Below are positions 25,231 to 34,612 of a stretch of 64,000 nucleotides of DNA, one piece after another (the first letter of the stretch is position 1; every line of letters begins with the position of its first letter). Source of the stretch: Ahniella sp. (GTDB lineage Bacteria; Pseudomonadota; Gammaproteobacteria; Xanthomonadales; Ahniellaceae). Under the pieces are notes generated by a model. The model worked only from the letters and a program-made list of their open reading frames with translations. It was not told the origin of the DNA and made no database searches. The stretch is taken from positions 168,501-232,500 of the forward strand of contig JADJRU010000002.1 of NCBI GenBank assembly GCA_016712105.1, in the 5' to 3' direction. A program made the translations under genes and the position numbers.

Positions 25231-27503
25231 TTACTCGAACGCGTAGCGGAACATCACCTGATAAACACGGCCACCAACTTCCGATTCGAGTTCGAACTCG
25301 TCGTAATCACGGTCGATCTGTTCCAGCAGCGTGTTGAACTTGTCGAATTGTTCGTCCTTCGACGCGTTCAGCAGGTTCGAGCCGGTCAGGCGCACGGTCC
25401 ACTGTTTGCCGAGTCGTTTTTCGACGAAGGCTTCGAGATCGCCGTCATAGGAAGTTTTCACTTCCTCGCCGACGATGCGACCGAACGCATCACCCTGCTT
25501 GCGATAGGTCACACCGAACGAAGCGGCCGCCTCAGTCAGTTCCTGGATGAAGCCGACGTTATAGACATAGTTCGACTGGTCGTTGAATCGACGCTCGCCG
25601 AGGAAGTCCTCGATCTTGCTGTCGAGCCACGAGTAGTTGAAGAACACGCCGGTGTCGTCAAGGCCGAATGCGCTCAGCGGCGTCGACATGTCGAGTTCCG
25701 CACCCCAGACCTGGCCGTCGCCGGTGTTGCGTGGCTGCAGGACAAACGTGCCAGGACCATCGTCACCCTCGATACCGGTGTTGGCGATCTCGATCAGATC
25801 CTGGATGTCCCGATAGAAGAAATTGATGCCGACCACACCGGTCTTGCCCAGGCGATTCTCGAAACCGAGGTCGAGGCCCCAAGCGTCTTCCGCCTCGAGA
25901 TCCGGGTTGCCGAGCAGATCGTTGTCGCCCAGTTCACCCGTGAGGAGTGCCGGCGAGATCTGGTCGAAGCCCGGACGACGCTGCGTACGTGCCAGCGATG
26001 CGGTCAGGCGGCGGGCGTCGTCGAAGTTGTAGCGAAGATGCGCAGATGGCAACAGGGCACCATAACTGTTGCTGGTGATGCGCAGGTCCGGATCGGCCGT
26101 GGCATCGTCGATCTCGACATCGGTGTATTGATAACGCAGGCCCAGTTCCCACTCGATTTGGCCAGCCTCACCATCCAGGCGCACGAACGGTTCGATACGA
26201 TCTTCATCCAGCGTGTTCAGGCCACCGGCGACCGGCAGGAACGGACCATAGACACCCGGCACAGCCGGGCGTGGTGTCGGTGCGCCGTGATCGACGTCTC
26301 GCGTTGTTTGCGGGTGAAGTCGACGCCGAACTTGATTTCGTTGTCACCCACATCGCGTTCATGGCGCAATTCGGCCGACAGTTCGCGATCACGGATATCG
26401 GTGAAGACCTGGTCACCGGTGAAACGGTCGTCTTCCGGGAACGGATTGCTGTCGCGCAGGAATTCGTATTCGTCCTCGAACTCGAACTGGTCGTCGTCGA
26501 AGCCGGCGTAACCCAGGCGGACCCGCGTGTTGCCATCCGCCATCGGGAACTCATACTCGCCGCCGAAGAACCAGTTGTCGGTGCGAATATCGATGTCGTT
26601 GTCGTTGATCGTCAGCAGGTTGGCATCGTTTTCGATGCCGGAGCGGTATTCAAGAGAATCTTCGTCCTGCAGACGATCGGTTCGCACAAAGAACGCATTC
26701 AAGGACAGGTAACCCGCGCCCAGTTCGCGGCTGTAGTCGGCGTTGAAGGAATAGTCTTCGCCGCTGCGCACGTCGGTCTGTACTTCGGTGTTTTCGAGCG
26801 TGCCGCCGGGTTCGTCGAACCGCTGGCTGAATTTGTCTTTCGGGTTGCGTCGGCCTTGAGCGTTTGCGCCCAGCAGAAGACGACCACCCATCGCTTCACC
26901 GCCCCAGACGGCGCTGAGGCTGGGTTCGATCTCGTCATCGTTGTAATGCAGAGCGCCGGCGCGGACATATCCACCATCCAGCGTATAACCGTCGCGGAGC
27001 ACGATGTTCAGCGAACCGGCGACCGCGTCACCGCTGCGGTCGGCCGAAGATGAGCGGACGATCTCGATACGCTCGACCAGTTCGGCCGGAATCCGGTCGA
27101 CGAAGAAGCTGCGATCGAAGCCGGCACCGGGCACGCGCTTGCCATTGATCAGAATCTGCGTGTAACCCGGATCGAGGCCGCGGAGGCGGACGCCGTCGTA
27201 TTCCAGAACGTCGGAAAGAAACGCAACGCTCGGGACACGTTTCAGCATGTCGCCAACGGTGAGGGGTTCGAAGCGCTGGAAATAGGCGAGGTCATACACC
27301 AGCGTGGAAGGCGCTTCGGTGCGATCGCGATAGGTGATTTCGCCGGTGACGACCACGGGCTGCAGCTTCCGAGCGTCGTCTTTCTTGTCGGCCGCAGAGT
27401 TTTCTGCGATTGCCTGTGCCGACACGCATTGGAGCGGCGCCAGCGTGGCGACGCTGCTGGCCAGGGCCAGGCTCAGCGCCCAGGAAAGTTTGTTCTTCTT
27501 CAT
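25231..27503 (-). pseudogene. TonB-dependent outer membrane receptor, one frameshift
   Basis: The N-terminal 430 residues include a signal peptide (KLSWALSLALASSVATLAPL), 'LQPVVVTGEITYRDRTEAP' and a plug domain ('VRLRGLDPGYTQILINGKRV', 'VERIEIVRSSSADRSGDAVA'). After 'FGVDFTRKQRETSIT' the frame breaks near 26285-26300. The other frame continues 'APTPRPAVPGVYGPFLPVAG' with barrel strands to the end 'GRVYQVMFRYAFE', an outer-membrane aromatic terminus. One added base gives 757 aa, a normal size. The ligand is unknown. It is divergent from an alkaline phosphatase (147-bp gap), which hints at uptake of a phosphorylated or phosphate-linked compound, as inference only. Confidence 0.82.
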
Positions 27504-27650
27504 GTCAGGCTCCAGAGGCAAAGCCCAGCATTGAACGAGTCCCAGATGTCGTTCCGATGACGAACAGGAGTCAGTTCGTCGATCGTCCACTTGTCGCCAA
27601 ATCGTCATCCTGCGTGATTACGCTGCCTGGTTTACCTTGGAGGACGATCA

Positions 27651-28928
27651 ATGCTCAAACGCGGATTGAGTTGGACCCTGGCCTGTATGGTCGGAGCTGC
27701 GGCAACGCAGGCCTTGGCGGAGTCGCCGCGCAGTGCGATTTTCCTGCACCCTGACGGAATGGGTGCGAACACCTGGAACGTGGTTCGTTTGCAGCAAGTC
27801 GGTCCAGACGGACGACTGGCCTGGGATCGACTGCCCAAAGTCGCGATGTATGTCGGACCCATGCTCGACTCGGTGAATGCGTCATCGAACGGCGGCGCGA
27901 CCACGCACGCCTACGGCATTCGTGCCCACCTCGGTGCGTTCGGCACGGATCCATCGGGGCAACGACCGAACGCGGCTTCCGGGCGGCCCACCACAGTGCT
28001 TCAGGACGCCATGGCCGCAGGCAAAAAAGTGGCATTGATCAATTCATCCAGCGTCACCGAGCCGGGGACCGCTGCATTCATTGCCAGTGTCGCGAACCGG
28101 GATGATGAGGCGGAGATCGCCGCACAATTGCTCGCCGCCAAACCCGACTTCCTGCTCGGTGGTGGCGAGACGTTCTTCCTGCCGAAGGGCACCAAAGGTC
28201 GGCATGGCGAGGGTATGCGAACGGATGGTCGCAATCTCGTTGATGAAGCCAGGGCTGCCGGGTACACAGTGGTCTTCACCGCCGAAGAACTGGCTCAGGT
28301 CGACCAGTCGGCCACACGGGTGCTGGGTCTCTTTGCCACGGAAGAAACGTTCAACGAGTTGACCGAAGAGCAAATGACGAAACAAGGTCTGCCGCCATTC
28401 CAGCCTCAGGCACCACGGTTCGACCGCATGCTTGCGTTTGTGCTGGAGCGACTGCGTGATGCGCCGAACGGGTATCTGGTGGTGGGGAATGAGGAAGGCA
28501 CCGACAATCTCTCCGGCGAAAACAACGTGCCGGCCACGCTGGAAGCCGCGGCTGGCGCTGATCGCGCGATCGCTCTGGCGCTTGAGGAGTCGAAGCGCAA
28601 TCCGGCGCTGACGCTCGTGGTGTGTTCCGATTCCGACAATGGCGGCATGAACGCCACGAGCGACGACCTCGATGAGCTCCCGTTGCCACTCGGAAATCGA
28701 TCAGAGAACGGCTCGGTGCTCAGCAGCGACGGTGGAAAACCCTATCTGTCGGCACCAGACCGACGCGGCAAACAGATCCCGTATTACGTGGTCTGGGCGT
28801 CGAACAGCGACATGGCCGGCGGAACGGTCGCTCGAGGAATTGGGCCAGGCGCGGCATTGATCGAGGGCACCATCGATTCGACGCGCATTTACGAAGTGCT
28901 GAGGTTTGGTCTGTTTGGTTCCGACTGA
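27651..28928 (+). CDS. Alkaline phosphatase family protein with altered metal-site motifs
   Basis: A 425-aa exported protein (signal RGLSWTLACMVGAAATQALA) with the PhoA fold signature: 'AIFLHPDGMGANTW' aligns with the first metal Asp motif, 'SSVTEPGTAAFIASVANR' with the Thr155 region, and 'LLGGGETFFLP' is conserved. The usual nucleophile segment (D-S-A) is replaced by 'SSNGGATTHAYG'. The later metal motifs read 'GNEEGTDNLSGENNVP' and 'VVCSDSDNGGMNA', where PhoA has DWAGH and DHETGG, so expected His ligands are missing. It may use a different metal set or substrate, or be inactive. It is divergent from a TonB receptor. Confidence 0.82.
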   Translation: MLKRGLSWTLACMVGAAATQALAESPRSAIFLHPDGMGANTWNVVRLQQVGPDGRLAWDRLPKVAMYVGPMLDSVNASSNGGATTHAYGIRAHLGAFGTDPSGQRPNAASGRPTTVLQDAMAAGKKVALINSSSVTEPGTAAFIASVANRDDEAEIAAQLLAAKPDFLLGGGETFFLPKGTKGRHGEGMRTDGRNLVDEARAAGYTVVFTAEELAQVDQSATRVLGLFATEETFNELTEEQMTKQGLPPFQPQAPRFDRMLAFVLERLRDAPNGYLVVGNEEGTDNLSGENNVPATLEAAAGADRAIALALEESKRNPALTLVVCSDSDNGGMNATSDDLDELPLPLGNRSENGSVLSSDGGKPYLSAPDRRGKQIPYYVVWASNSDMAGGTVARGIGPGAALIEGTIDSTRIYEVLRFGLFGSD

Positions 28929-28938
28929 CCATTTCCAA

Positions 28939-28965
28939 GGAACCTCTGAATCATTCAGAGGTTCC
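28939..28965 (+). terminator. Hairpin after the alkaline phosphatase gene
   Basis: A perfect 12-bp inverted repeat (ggaacctctgaa / ttcagaggttcc, 3-base loop) starts 11 bp after the stop. No T-run follows. Confidence 0.55.
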
Positions 28966-28967
28966 GT

Positions 28968-29000
28968 GTCTGAATAAGTCAAGGAGGGACTTATTCAGAC
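28968..29000. terminator. Second hairpin between convergent genes
   Basis: A perfect 13-bp inverted repeat (gtctgaataagtc / gacttattcagac, 7-base loop) directly follows the first hairpin, between the convergent alkaline phosphatase gene and the small secreted-protein gene. It could act in both directions. Confidence 0.55.
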
Positions 29001-29051
29001 CCTCCCTAAAGGATCGGTCCGGCACCGTGCCCGACCGATCCGATGTGCTGC

Positions 29052-29480
29052 TTACTGGCGGGTGATGACAAATTTGCCGAATGCGACACCGAGATCCCAG
29101 CCCTTGCCCTTGCCGGCAATCGCGAGATTGACGTCACCTTTGCTCATGACCGCGGCCTTCGCCGATTTGGCCGCGCCGGCGTGGGCGCCACCTTCGACGT
29201 AGGTGCCGAACACTTCATTGATGTTGGTGACGCCGGAGAACTCGCCGCGGCCGTCGGTGATGGAGCTTTTGCCGAACGTGATGCCGCCGCCCTTGGCTTT
29301 GATGCTCACGCGGGCAGTCTGGCCGTTGTTGCAGCGGATGGTGCCGGTGCCGCTGGCGGTCTTGTAGAACGCCGACCAGCCTTTGAGTGAGAACGACATC
29401 TCGCAGTCGGCTTCGGCCTGGGCGGACGGAGCGAGGATCAGGCCGGACAAGATGACCAGCATGGGGGCAAGTGGGCGCAT
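29052..29480 (-). CDS. Small secreted protein of unknown function
   Basis: A 142-aa protein with a clear signal peptide (RPLAPMLVILSGLILAPSAQA). The mature part is Gly/Lys-rich with beta-strand-like repeats: 'KGWSAFYKTASGTGTIRCNN', 'RVSIKAKGGGITFGKSS' and 'GWDLGVAFGKFVITRQ'. Two cysteines ('ADCEMS' and 'TIRCNN') could form a periplasmic disulfide. I do not recognise a named family. Longer reading frames over the same region and on the other strand are shadows. It is divergent from serS. Confidence 0.75.
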   Translation of the reverse strand: MRPLAPMLVILSGLILAPSAQAEADCEMSFSLKGWSAFYKTASGTGTIRCNNGQTARVSIKAKGGGITFGKSSITDGRGEFSGVTNINEVFGTYVEGGAHAGAAKSAKAAVMSKGDVNLAIAGKGKGWDLGVAFGKFVITRQ

Positions 29481-29631
29481 GGTTGGGCTCCAATGGATGA
29501 ACTGGCGCATAGTGTGACGAAACCGGCGTTCGAATTCTGTGTGCGGCCCGGCAGATCGATAGGCGTGGATCGTTTGCCAGCACAGCCCGCCACCCGCGAT
29601 AATGCTGGATTGCCGTCTCCGGAACCGACCC

Positions 29632-30912
29632 ATGCTTGACTCGACCCTGCTCCGCGGCCGCCTGGCCGAAACTGCTGCCCTGCTGAAGGACAAACGAGGT
29701 TTTGATCTCGATCTGGCCGAGTTCGAATCGCTCGAATCCGAGCGCCGGTCGGTGCAGGCACGCACGCAGGAACTGCAAAACCTGCGCAACACCCGCTCCA
29801 AGGCGATTGGCGCAGCCAAAGGCAAGGGCGAAGACGTGACCGCGCTGATGGCCGAAGTCTCGGGTATCGGCGACGAGTTGAAGGCCGGCGAGGCCAAGCT
29901 GGACGAGTTGATGAAGCGCTGGAACGATCTGGCTGCCCGGGTGCCGAATCTGCCGCACGAGTCCGTGCCGGTGGGGGGCAACGAACACGCCAATCATGAA
30001 GTTCATCGCTGGGGCCAGCCGCGTGTATTCGATTTTGCCGTCAAGGACCACGTCGATCTGGGCGCCCGCAAGGGCTGGCTCGATGGTGAGACGGCGGCCA
30101 AGATGTCGGGAGCGCGGTTCACGATCCTGCGTGGTGACATGGCGAGGCTGCATCGGGCCCTGGCCCAATTCATGCTCGAACTGCATAGCGGAACACACGG
30201 TTATCTCGAAGTCAGTGTGCCTTTGCTGGTGAACGCCCAGGCGCTGTATGGCACGGGCCAGTTGCCGAAATTCGAGGAAGACCTCTTTTCCACCGAGACC
30301 GGCGAGATCAAGCGGTACCTGATTCCGACCGCAGAAGTCTCGTTGACCAACATCGTCCAGGACACCATCGTCGAAGACGCCGATCTGCCGATGCGGATGA
30401 CCGCACACTCCATGTGTTTCCGTGCCGAGGCAGGCAGTTATGGTCGCGATGTGCGCGGCATGATCCGCCAGCACCAGTTCGAGAAAGTGGAAATGGTGTC
30501 GATTGCGCGTCCGTCGGAAAGTGACGCCGAACATGAGCGCATGACGCGCGCCGCCGAGACGGTGCTGGAGTTGCTCGGCTTGCCGTATCGGCGCATGTTG
30601 CTGTGTACCGGCGACATGGGTTTCTCGGCCACGAAGACGTTCGATCTTGAAGTCTGGTTACCCTCTCAGAATACCTTCCGGGAAATCTCCTCGTGTTCGA
30701 ACTGCGATGCGTTCCAGGCGCGCCGGATGCAGGCACGGTGGCGTAATCCGGCAACGGGCAAAACCGAGCCGGTGCATACGCTCAATGGTTCGGGCGTGGC
30801 CATCGGCCGAGCCTTGGTCGCCGTGATGGAGAACTACCAGAACGCCGATGGGTCGATCACCGTGCCCGAAGTGCTGCGGCCATATTTTGGTGGTCGCGAG
30901 CGGATCGACTGA
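29632..30912 (+). CDS. serS: Serine-tRNA ligase
   Basis: SerRS charges tRNA-Ser. The N-terminal coiled-coil arm is visible over about residues 25-110 ('ESERRSVQARTQELQNLRNT', then an Ala/Lys/Glu-rich helix). Class II motifs follow: 'YLIPTAEVSLTNI', motif 2 'MCFRAEAGSYGRDVRG' with 'RQHQFEKVEMV', and motif 3 'LNGSGVAIGRALVAVMENYQ'. The 426-aa length is typical. The ATG at 29632 is chosen because conserved sequence starts there (LDSTLLRGRLAETA). A terminator-like hairpin follows. Confidence 0.97.
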   Translation: MLDSTLLRGRLAETAALLKDKRGFDLDLAEFESLESERRSVQARTQELQNLRNTRSKAIGAAKGKGEDVTALMAEVSGIGDELKAGEAKLDELMKRWNDLAARVPNLPHESVPVGGNEHANHEVHRWGQPRVFDFAVKDHVDLGARKGWLDGETAAKMSGARFTILRGDMARLHRALAQFMLELHSGTHGYLEVSVPLLVNAQALYGTGQLPKFEEDLFSTETGEIKRYLIPTAEVSLTNIVQDTIVEDADLPMRMTAHSMCFRAEAGSYGRDVRGMIRQHQFEKVEMVSIARPSESDAEHERMTRAAETVLELLGLPYRRMLLCTGDMGFSATKTFDLEVWLPSQNTFREISSCSNCDAFQARRMQARWRNPATGKTEPVHTLNGSGVAIGRALVAVMENYQNADGSITVPEVLRPYFGGRERID

Positions 30913-30930
30913 TCGGGGGAATTTCCGGAA

Positions 30931-30968
30931 CAGGCCATCGTCTGCACAAGAGATGGCCTGTGTTATGT
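30931..30968 (+). terminator. Terminator-like hairpin after serS
   Basis: caggccatc and gatggcctg (9-bp stem, 12-base loop, 30931-30960) followed by tgttatgt lie 18 bp after the serS stop. Confidence 0.5.
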
Positions 30969-31004
30969 TCGCTTCGGTTCGAATTGCCAACACGGTGGTG
31001 TGCC

Positions 31005-32765
31005 ATGCGCTGGATCGGCTTGTTGTTCCTCGTTCTTGTTGCTCAGCGCGGCTTTGCCGGCGGTCCCGTCAACGACTTCTGGGAAATGCGGACACCGATT
31101 CCGGTTGCCTCATTAAATGCAGGATTTTCCGATTCGATCACGGATGTAGCTTCGGCGACCACGACCGGCACCGATCCATTGCTGGTGTGCAAGAACGGAG
31201 ATCCGCAGCAGCGCGGCAACACACTTTGGTACGCATTGGATCTCAGTGCCGAGCAGCAACCGGTGTTTGCCAACATCGGCGCCGACGGATACGACAACAT
31301 CATCAGCATCTTCACCGGCAATCCAACGAACGGATTTTCGCCGGTGGTGGGTGGCTGCAACGATGATGGTGGCACCAGTTTTTCGGCGCGACTCGATGGC
31401 GTCAGGCTGGATCCTGGTCAGAACTATTCGATCGTGGTCAGTCGGCCCTCCCAGAACAGCAACGTCGCCACGCTCGGGTTTCTGATCCGCTTGTCGCCGC
31501 GATATCAGGTGACCAAGACCGACGACACCCTTGACGGATCGTGTAATGCCGTCTGTTCGCTGAGGGAAGCCATTTCCGCTCCGAACGCACAGGCAGGTGC
31601 AGTGTTGATCCCATCCGGGACCTATACCTTGACGCTGTCTGCAGCGAGCGGCGAAAACAACAACGCCACCGGCGATCTTGACGTTCGCACCGGAATGGGC
31701 ATTCACGGCGCCGGCGCAGGGCAGACCGTGATTCGTGGCATCCAACCCGGTGGCGGCACGCGCGAGCGCGTCTTCGACGTCGAACCCGCGAACGGTGCCG
31801 CGCTCGGCATCACGGCCAACTTCAGCGACTTGACGATTCGGGATGGGTCATCGACGAGTCGCGGCGGCGGAATCAATGCGGACGGCAATGCCGTAGGTGA
31901 TCATCTCGCCCTGAATCGGCTTGAAGTCCGATCCAATGCGTCGACCATCAATACCGGCGGCGGTGTCCATTCGTCTGGGCCCACGGTGGTGGCCAACAGC
32001 ACGATCGCCGACAACACGGCCAGCAGCGATGGTGGTGGTTTGGCCTTGAATGGCACCGTGATCACGCGCACCGACATTTTCAACTCGACGTTCTCGGGTA
32101 ACACCTCGAACTCGGATTTTGCAGCCGGTGGCGGTGGTATCCGTTCCACGACCGATCTGTATGTCTACAACTCCACGTTCTCCGGCAACCAGGCGCGCCA
32201 CAGTGGCGGAGGAATCCTGTCGACGACGGCGAACGGCAAGCTGACGCTGCTGAACGTGACGTTTGCCGGCAATGTTACCGACAGCAACGACAACGGTGGA
32301 GCGTTGGGTGGCGGTGTGCGTGCCGAGGGTCTCAGCGCGTTGGTGCGCAACGTGGTGTTCAGCGGGAATACCAATAATGCCGGCGCGGCTTCAGCCAGCA
32401 TCGCCGACGATTGCCAAGCCAACGCCACAGTGACCGGCAGCGGCAATACGTCGTTTCTCGGTAATCATCTGGAAGTGCTGGCGGCCAATACGAGTTGCCC
32501 GACGGCAGATGCCAGCAATGTTCATGGCGTTCCGGCCAACCTCGAGCCGCTGGCCTTGAACGGCGGCACCACATCGAATCACCGACCGGCGCCCGGATCA
32601 CCGGTGGTCGACAGCGGACTTGTTGCCGACTGCCTCGGGCGTGATCAGCGAGGCGTACTTCGGCCCCAGGATGGCAACAACGATACCGTGGCGGTCTGCG
32701 ACAAGGGGGCCGTGGAGTTGGCCCCCACCGACGTCGTTGACTTGTTCCAGAACGGGTTCGAATGA
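31005..32765 (+). CDS. CSLREA-domain right-handed beta-helix secreted protein with GFE-type C-terminus
   Basis: A 586-aa exported protein with signal peptide (RWIGLLFLVLVAQRGFAGG). After an N-terminal beta-sandwich ('NIGADGYDNIISIFTGNP'), the CSLREA motif appears in 'TLDGSCNAVCSLREAISAP' near residue 185. Beta-helix rungs follow with repeated 'STFSGN', 'GGGIRSTTDLYVYNSTFSG' and 'LNVTFAGNVTDSND' turns, then a choice-of-anchor-type end ('PAPGSPVVDSGLVADCLG', 'CDKGAVELAPTD'). The C-terminus is DLFQNGFE, matching three other secreted proteins here. Such proteins are thought to be surface or outer-membrane-vesicle associated; function unknown. The stop overlaps the moaB start (ATGA). Confidence 0.87.
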   Translation: MRWIGLLFLVLVAQRGFAGGPVNDFWEMRTPIPVASLNAGFSDSITDVASATTTGTDPLLVCKNGDPQQRGNTLWYALDLSAEQQPVFANIGADGYDNIISIFTGNPTNGFSPVVGGCNDDGGTSFSARLDGVRLDPGQNYSIVVSRPSQNSNVATLGFLIRLSPRYQVTKTDDTLDGSCNAVCSLREAISAPNAQAGAVLIPSGTYTLTLSAASGENNNATGDLDVRTGMGIHGAGAGQTVIRGIQPGGGTRERVFDVEPANGAALGITANFSDLTIRDGSSTSRGGGINADGNAVGDHLALNRLEVRSNASTINTGGGVHSSGPTVVANSTIADNTASSDGGGLALNGTVITRTDIFNSTFSGNTSNSDFAAGGGGIRSTTDLYVYNSTFSGNQARHSGGGILSTTANGKLTLLNVTFAGNVTDSNDNGGALGGGVRAEGLSALVRNVVFSGNTNNAGAASASIADDCQANATVTGSGNTSFLGNHLEVLAANTSCPTADASNVHGVPANLEPLALNGGTTSNHRPAPGSPVVDSGLVADCLGRDQRGVLRPQDGNNDTVAVCDKGAVELAPTDVVDLFQNGFE

Positions 32766-33274
32766 CCGACATCATGAGTCTTCGTTTGGCACTGCTCACC
32801 ATTTCCGACACTCGTGGCGCCGACAATGATCCCTCGGGTGACTTGCTCGCAGGAATGATCACTGCTGCCGGGCATGGACTGGTCGCTCGCGCCCACGAGC
32901 GGGACGACCGATACCGCTTGCGTGCCTGCGTGTCGCAGTGGATTGCCGATCCCGGTGTCGATGTGGTGATCAGCACCGGCGGCACCGGCTTCACTGGCCG
33001 AGACAGTACGCCGGAGGCATTGATGCCGCTGCTCGACAAACACATCGAAGGTTTCGGTGAGTTGTTCCGGCATCTCAGTTTTGCCGACATCGGCGCATCG
33101 ACGATCCAGTCTCGAGCGTTCGCCGGGATCGCGAACGGCACGATCCTGTTCTGTCTGCCTGGATCCACCGGCGCTTGTCGTCTGGCGTTCGAACGGATCA
33201 TCGCGCCGCAACTGGACGTCACAACCCGCCCATGCAACCTCGCGAGCTTGCGCGCGCGATTCCTGGAGCAATGA
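32762..33274 (+). CDS. moaB: Molybdenum cofactor biosynthesis protein B
   Basis: MoaB adenylylates molybdopterin or has a related role in molybdenum cofactor synthesis; it has the MogA/MoaB fold. The 170-aa protein shows 'LRLALLTISDTRGADNDPSG' at the N-terminus, the key 'DVVISTGGTGFTGRDSTPEA' loop near residue 75, and 'LFCLPGSTGACRLAFERII'. The ATG overlaps the stop of the upstream beta-helix gene (ATGA), and the flavoprotein gene starts one base after its stop, so the three may share a transcript. Confidence 0.94.
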   Translation: MTDIMSLRLALLTISDTRGADNDPSGDLLAGMITAAGHGLVARAHERDDRYRLRACVSQWIADPGVDVVISTGGTGFTGRDSTPEALMPLLDKHIEGFGELFRHLSFADIGASTIQSRAFAGIANGTILFCLPGSTGACRLAFERIIAPQLDVTTRPCNLASLRARFLEQ

Positions 33275-34567
33275 GTGGGCACACTGCGTGATGGCCAGGC
33301 CGAAGTCGACTCCTGGTACCGGCTGACTGCCGCGCCATGGCCTCGTCAGCCTGCGCTCGCCGGTTCGACCCGAGTGGACGTCGCCATTCTCGGTGGTGGT
33401 CTCACGGGGCTGTCGGCTGCGATCGAACTGGCGAAAGCGGGCCGCAAAGTGATCGTGCTGGAAGCGCGCGAAGTGGGCTGGGGCGCATCCGGGCGCAGTG
33501 GTGGTCAGGCGATCTTCGGCTTCGGTTGTGACCAGCACAAGATCACGCAGGCACTCGGTCGCGACGATTCCCGCAAACTCTTTGATTGGTCCCTCGAGGG
33601 CATGCGCTTGCTTCGCGAGCGGATCGGCGAGTTCGATATCTGGTGTGATTGGCAAGACGGCCACGCCCATGTGCCGATCAAACCACGTCAGGTCAAGGAA
33701 CTGCTCGGCTGGCGCGACGACCTCGAACAGAACTTCAACTATCCGCTGGCATGGTGGGATCGCGATCAGTTGCGTGCCCACCTCGCGAGCGACCGCTACC
33801 TCGGTGCTCTGTACGACCCGAACTCCGGTCATTTGCATCCGTTGAATTACACACTTGGTCTGGCGCGCGCCGCGCTGGCGCTCGGTGTGGTGATTCACGA
33901 ACACAGCGAAGTCATTGAGCTCACGCAAGGCAAGACTGCGCGTTTGCGCACCAGTCAGGGCGAAGTTGTGGCTGATTCGGTTGTGCTGGCGGGCAACGCT
34001 TATGTCCACGGGATCGCGCCGGAGCTGGATATGCGCATCATGCCGGTCGGAACCTACATCGGTGCCACCGTGCCACTGGGCCCTGAGCGAGCCCGTGCGC
34101 TGATCGGCAATGGCATGGCCGTGGCCGATATCAACTGGGCACTCGATTACTTCCGGCTCAGCAGCGACAACCGATTGTTGTTCGGTGGACGCGCGAGTTA
34201 CTCGACGCTGAAACCCTGGAACCTCGCCGGCATCATGGCAACGCGCATGCGGCGCGTGTTTCCGCAGTTGTCCGATGTGGCGTTCGACAAAGTCTGGGGT
34301 GGTTACGTCGACATTTCGTTGAGCCGTGCGCCGCACTGGGGCAGAACGGCGCCGAACGTCTACTTCGCGCAGGGTTTTTCCGGACATGGCATCGCCGCAA
34401 CCGGGCTGGCGGGGCGAGTGATCGCCGAGGCCATTTGTATGCAGTCGGATCGGCTGGATGTGTTTGCGCGCCTGAAACACATGCCGTTCCCGGGTGGTCG
34501 TTTGTTGCGTACACCGCTTCTTGTTGCAGCGATGGCCTGGTACAAACTGCGGGATGCACTGTGGTGA
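33275..34567 (+). CDS. FAD-dependent amino-acid/amine oxidoreductase (PuuB/OrdL-like)
   Basis: A 430-aa flavoprotein of the D-amino-acid-oxidase (DAO) family. The N-terminal Rossmann FAD-binding motif is 'VDVAILGGGLTGLSAAIELA' near residue 35, preceded by 'DSWYRLTAAPWPRQPAL', which is typical of the gamma-glutamylputrescine oxidase (PuuB/OrdL) branch. 'WGASGRSGGQAIFGFGCDQ' and the C-terminal 'NVYFAQGFSGHGIAATGLAG' FAD-contact motif are also family features. The substrate is probably an amine or amino acid; it cannot be fixed from sequence. The start is a GTG directly after the moaB stop. Confidence 0.88.
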   Translation: MGTLRDGQAEVDSWYRLTAAPWPRQPALAGSTRVDVAILGGGLTGLSAAIELAKAGRKVIVLEAREVGWGASGRSGGQAIFGFGCDQHKITQALGRDDSRKLFDWSLEGMRLLRERIGEFDIWCDWQDGHAHVPIKPRQVKELLGWRDDLEQNFNYPLAWWDRDQLRAHLASDRYLGALYDPNSGHLHPLNYTLGLARAALALGVVIHEHSEVIELTQGKTARLRTSQGEVVADSVVLAGNAYVHGIAPELDMRIMPVGTYIGATVPLGPERARALIGNGMAVADINWALDYFRLSSDNRLLFGGRASYSTLKPWNLAGIMATRMRRVFPQLSDVAFDKVWGGYVDISLSRAPHWGRTAPNVYFAQGFSGHGIAATGLAGRVIAEAICMQSDRLDVFARLKHMPFPGGRLLRTPLLVAAMAWYKLRDALW

Positions 34568-34612
34568 GGCTCGGAAGCCGCGTGTGTTTTTTGGCGACTG
34601 GCCTGTCTTCCT

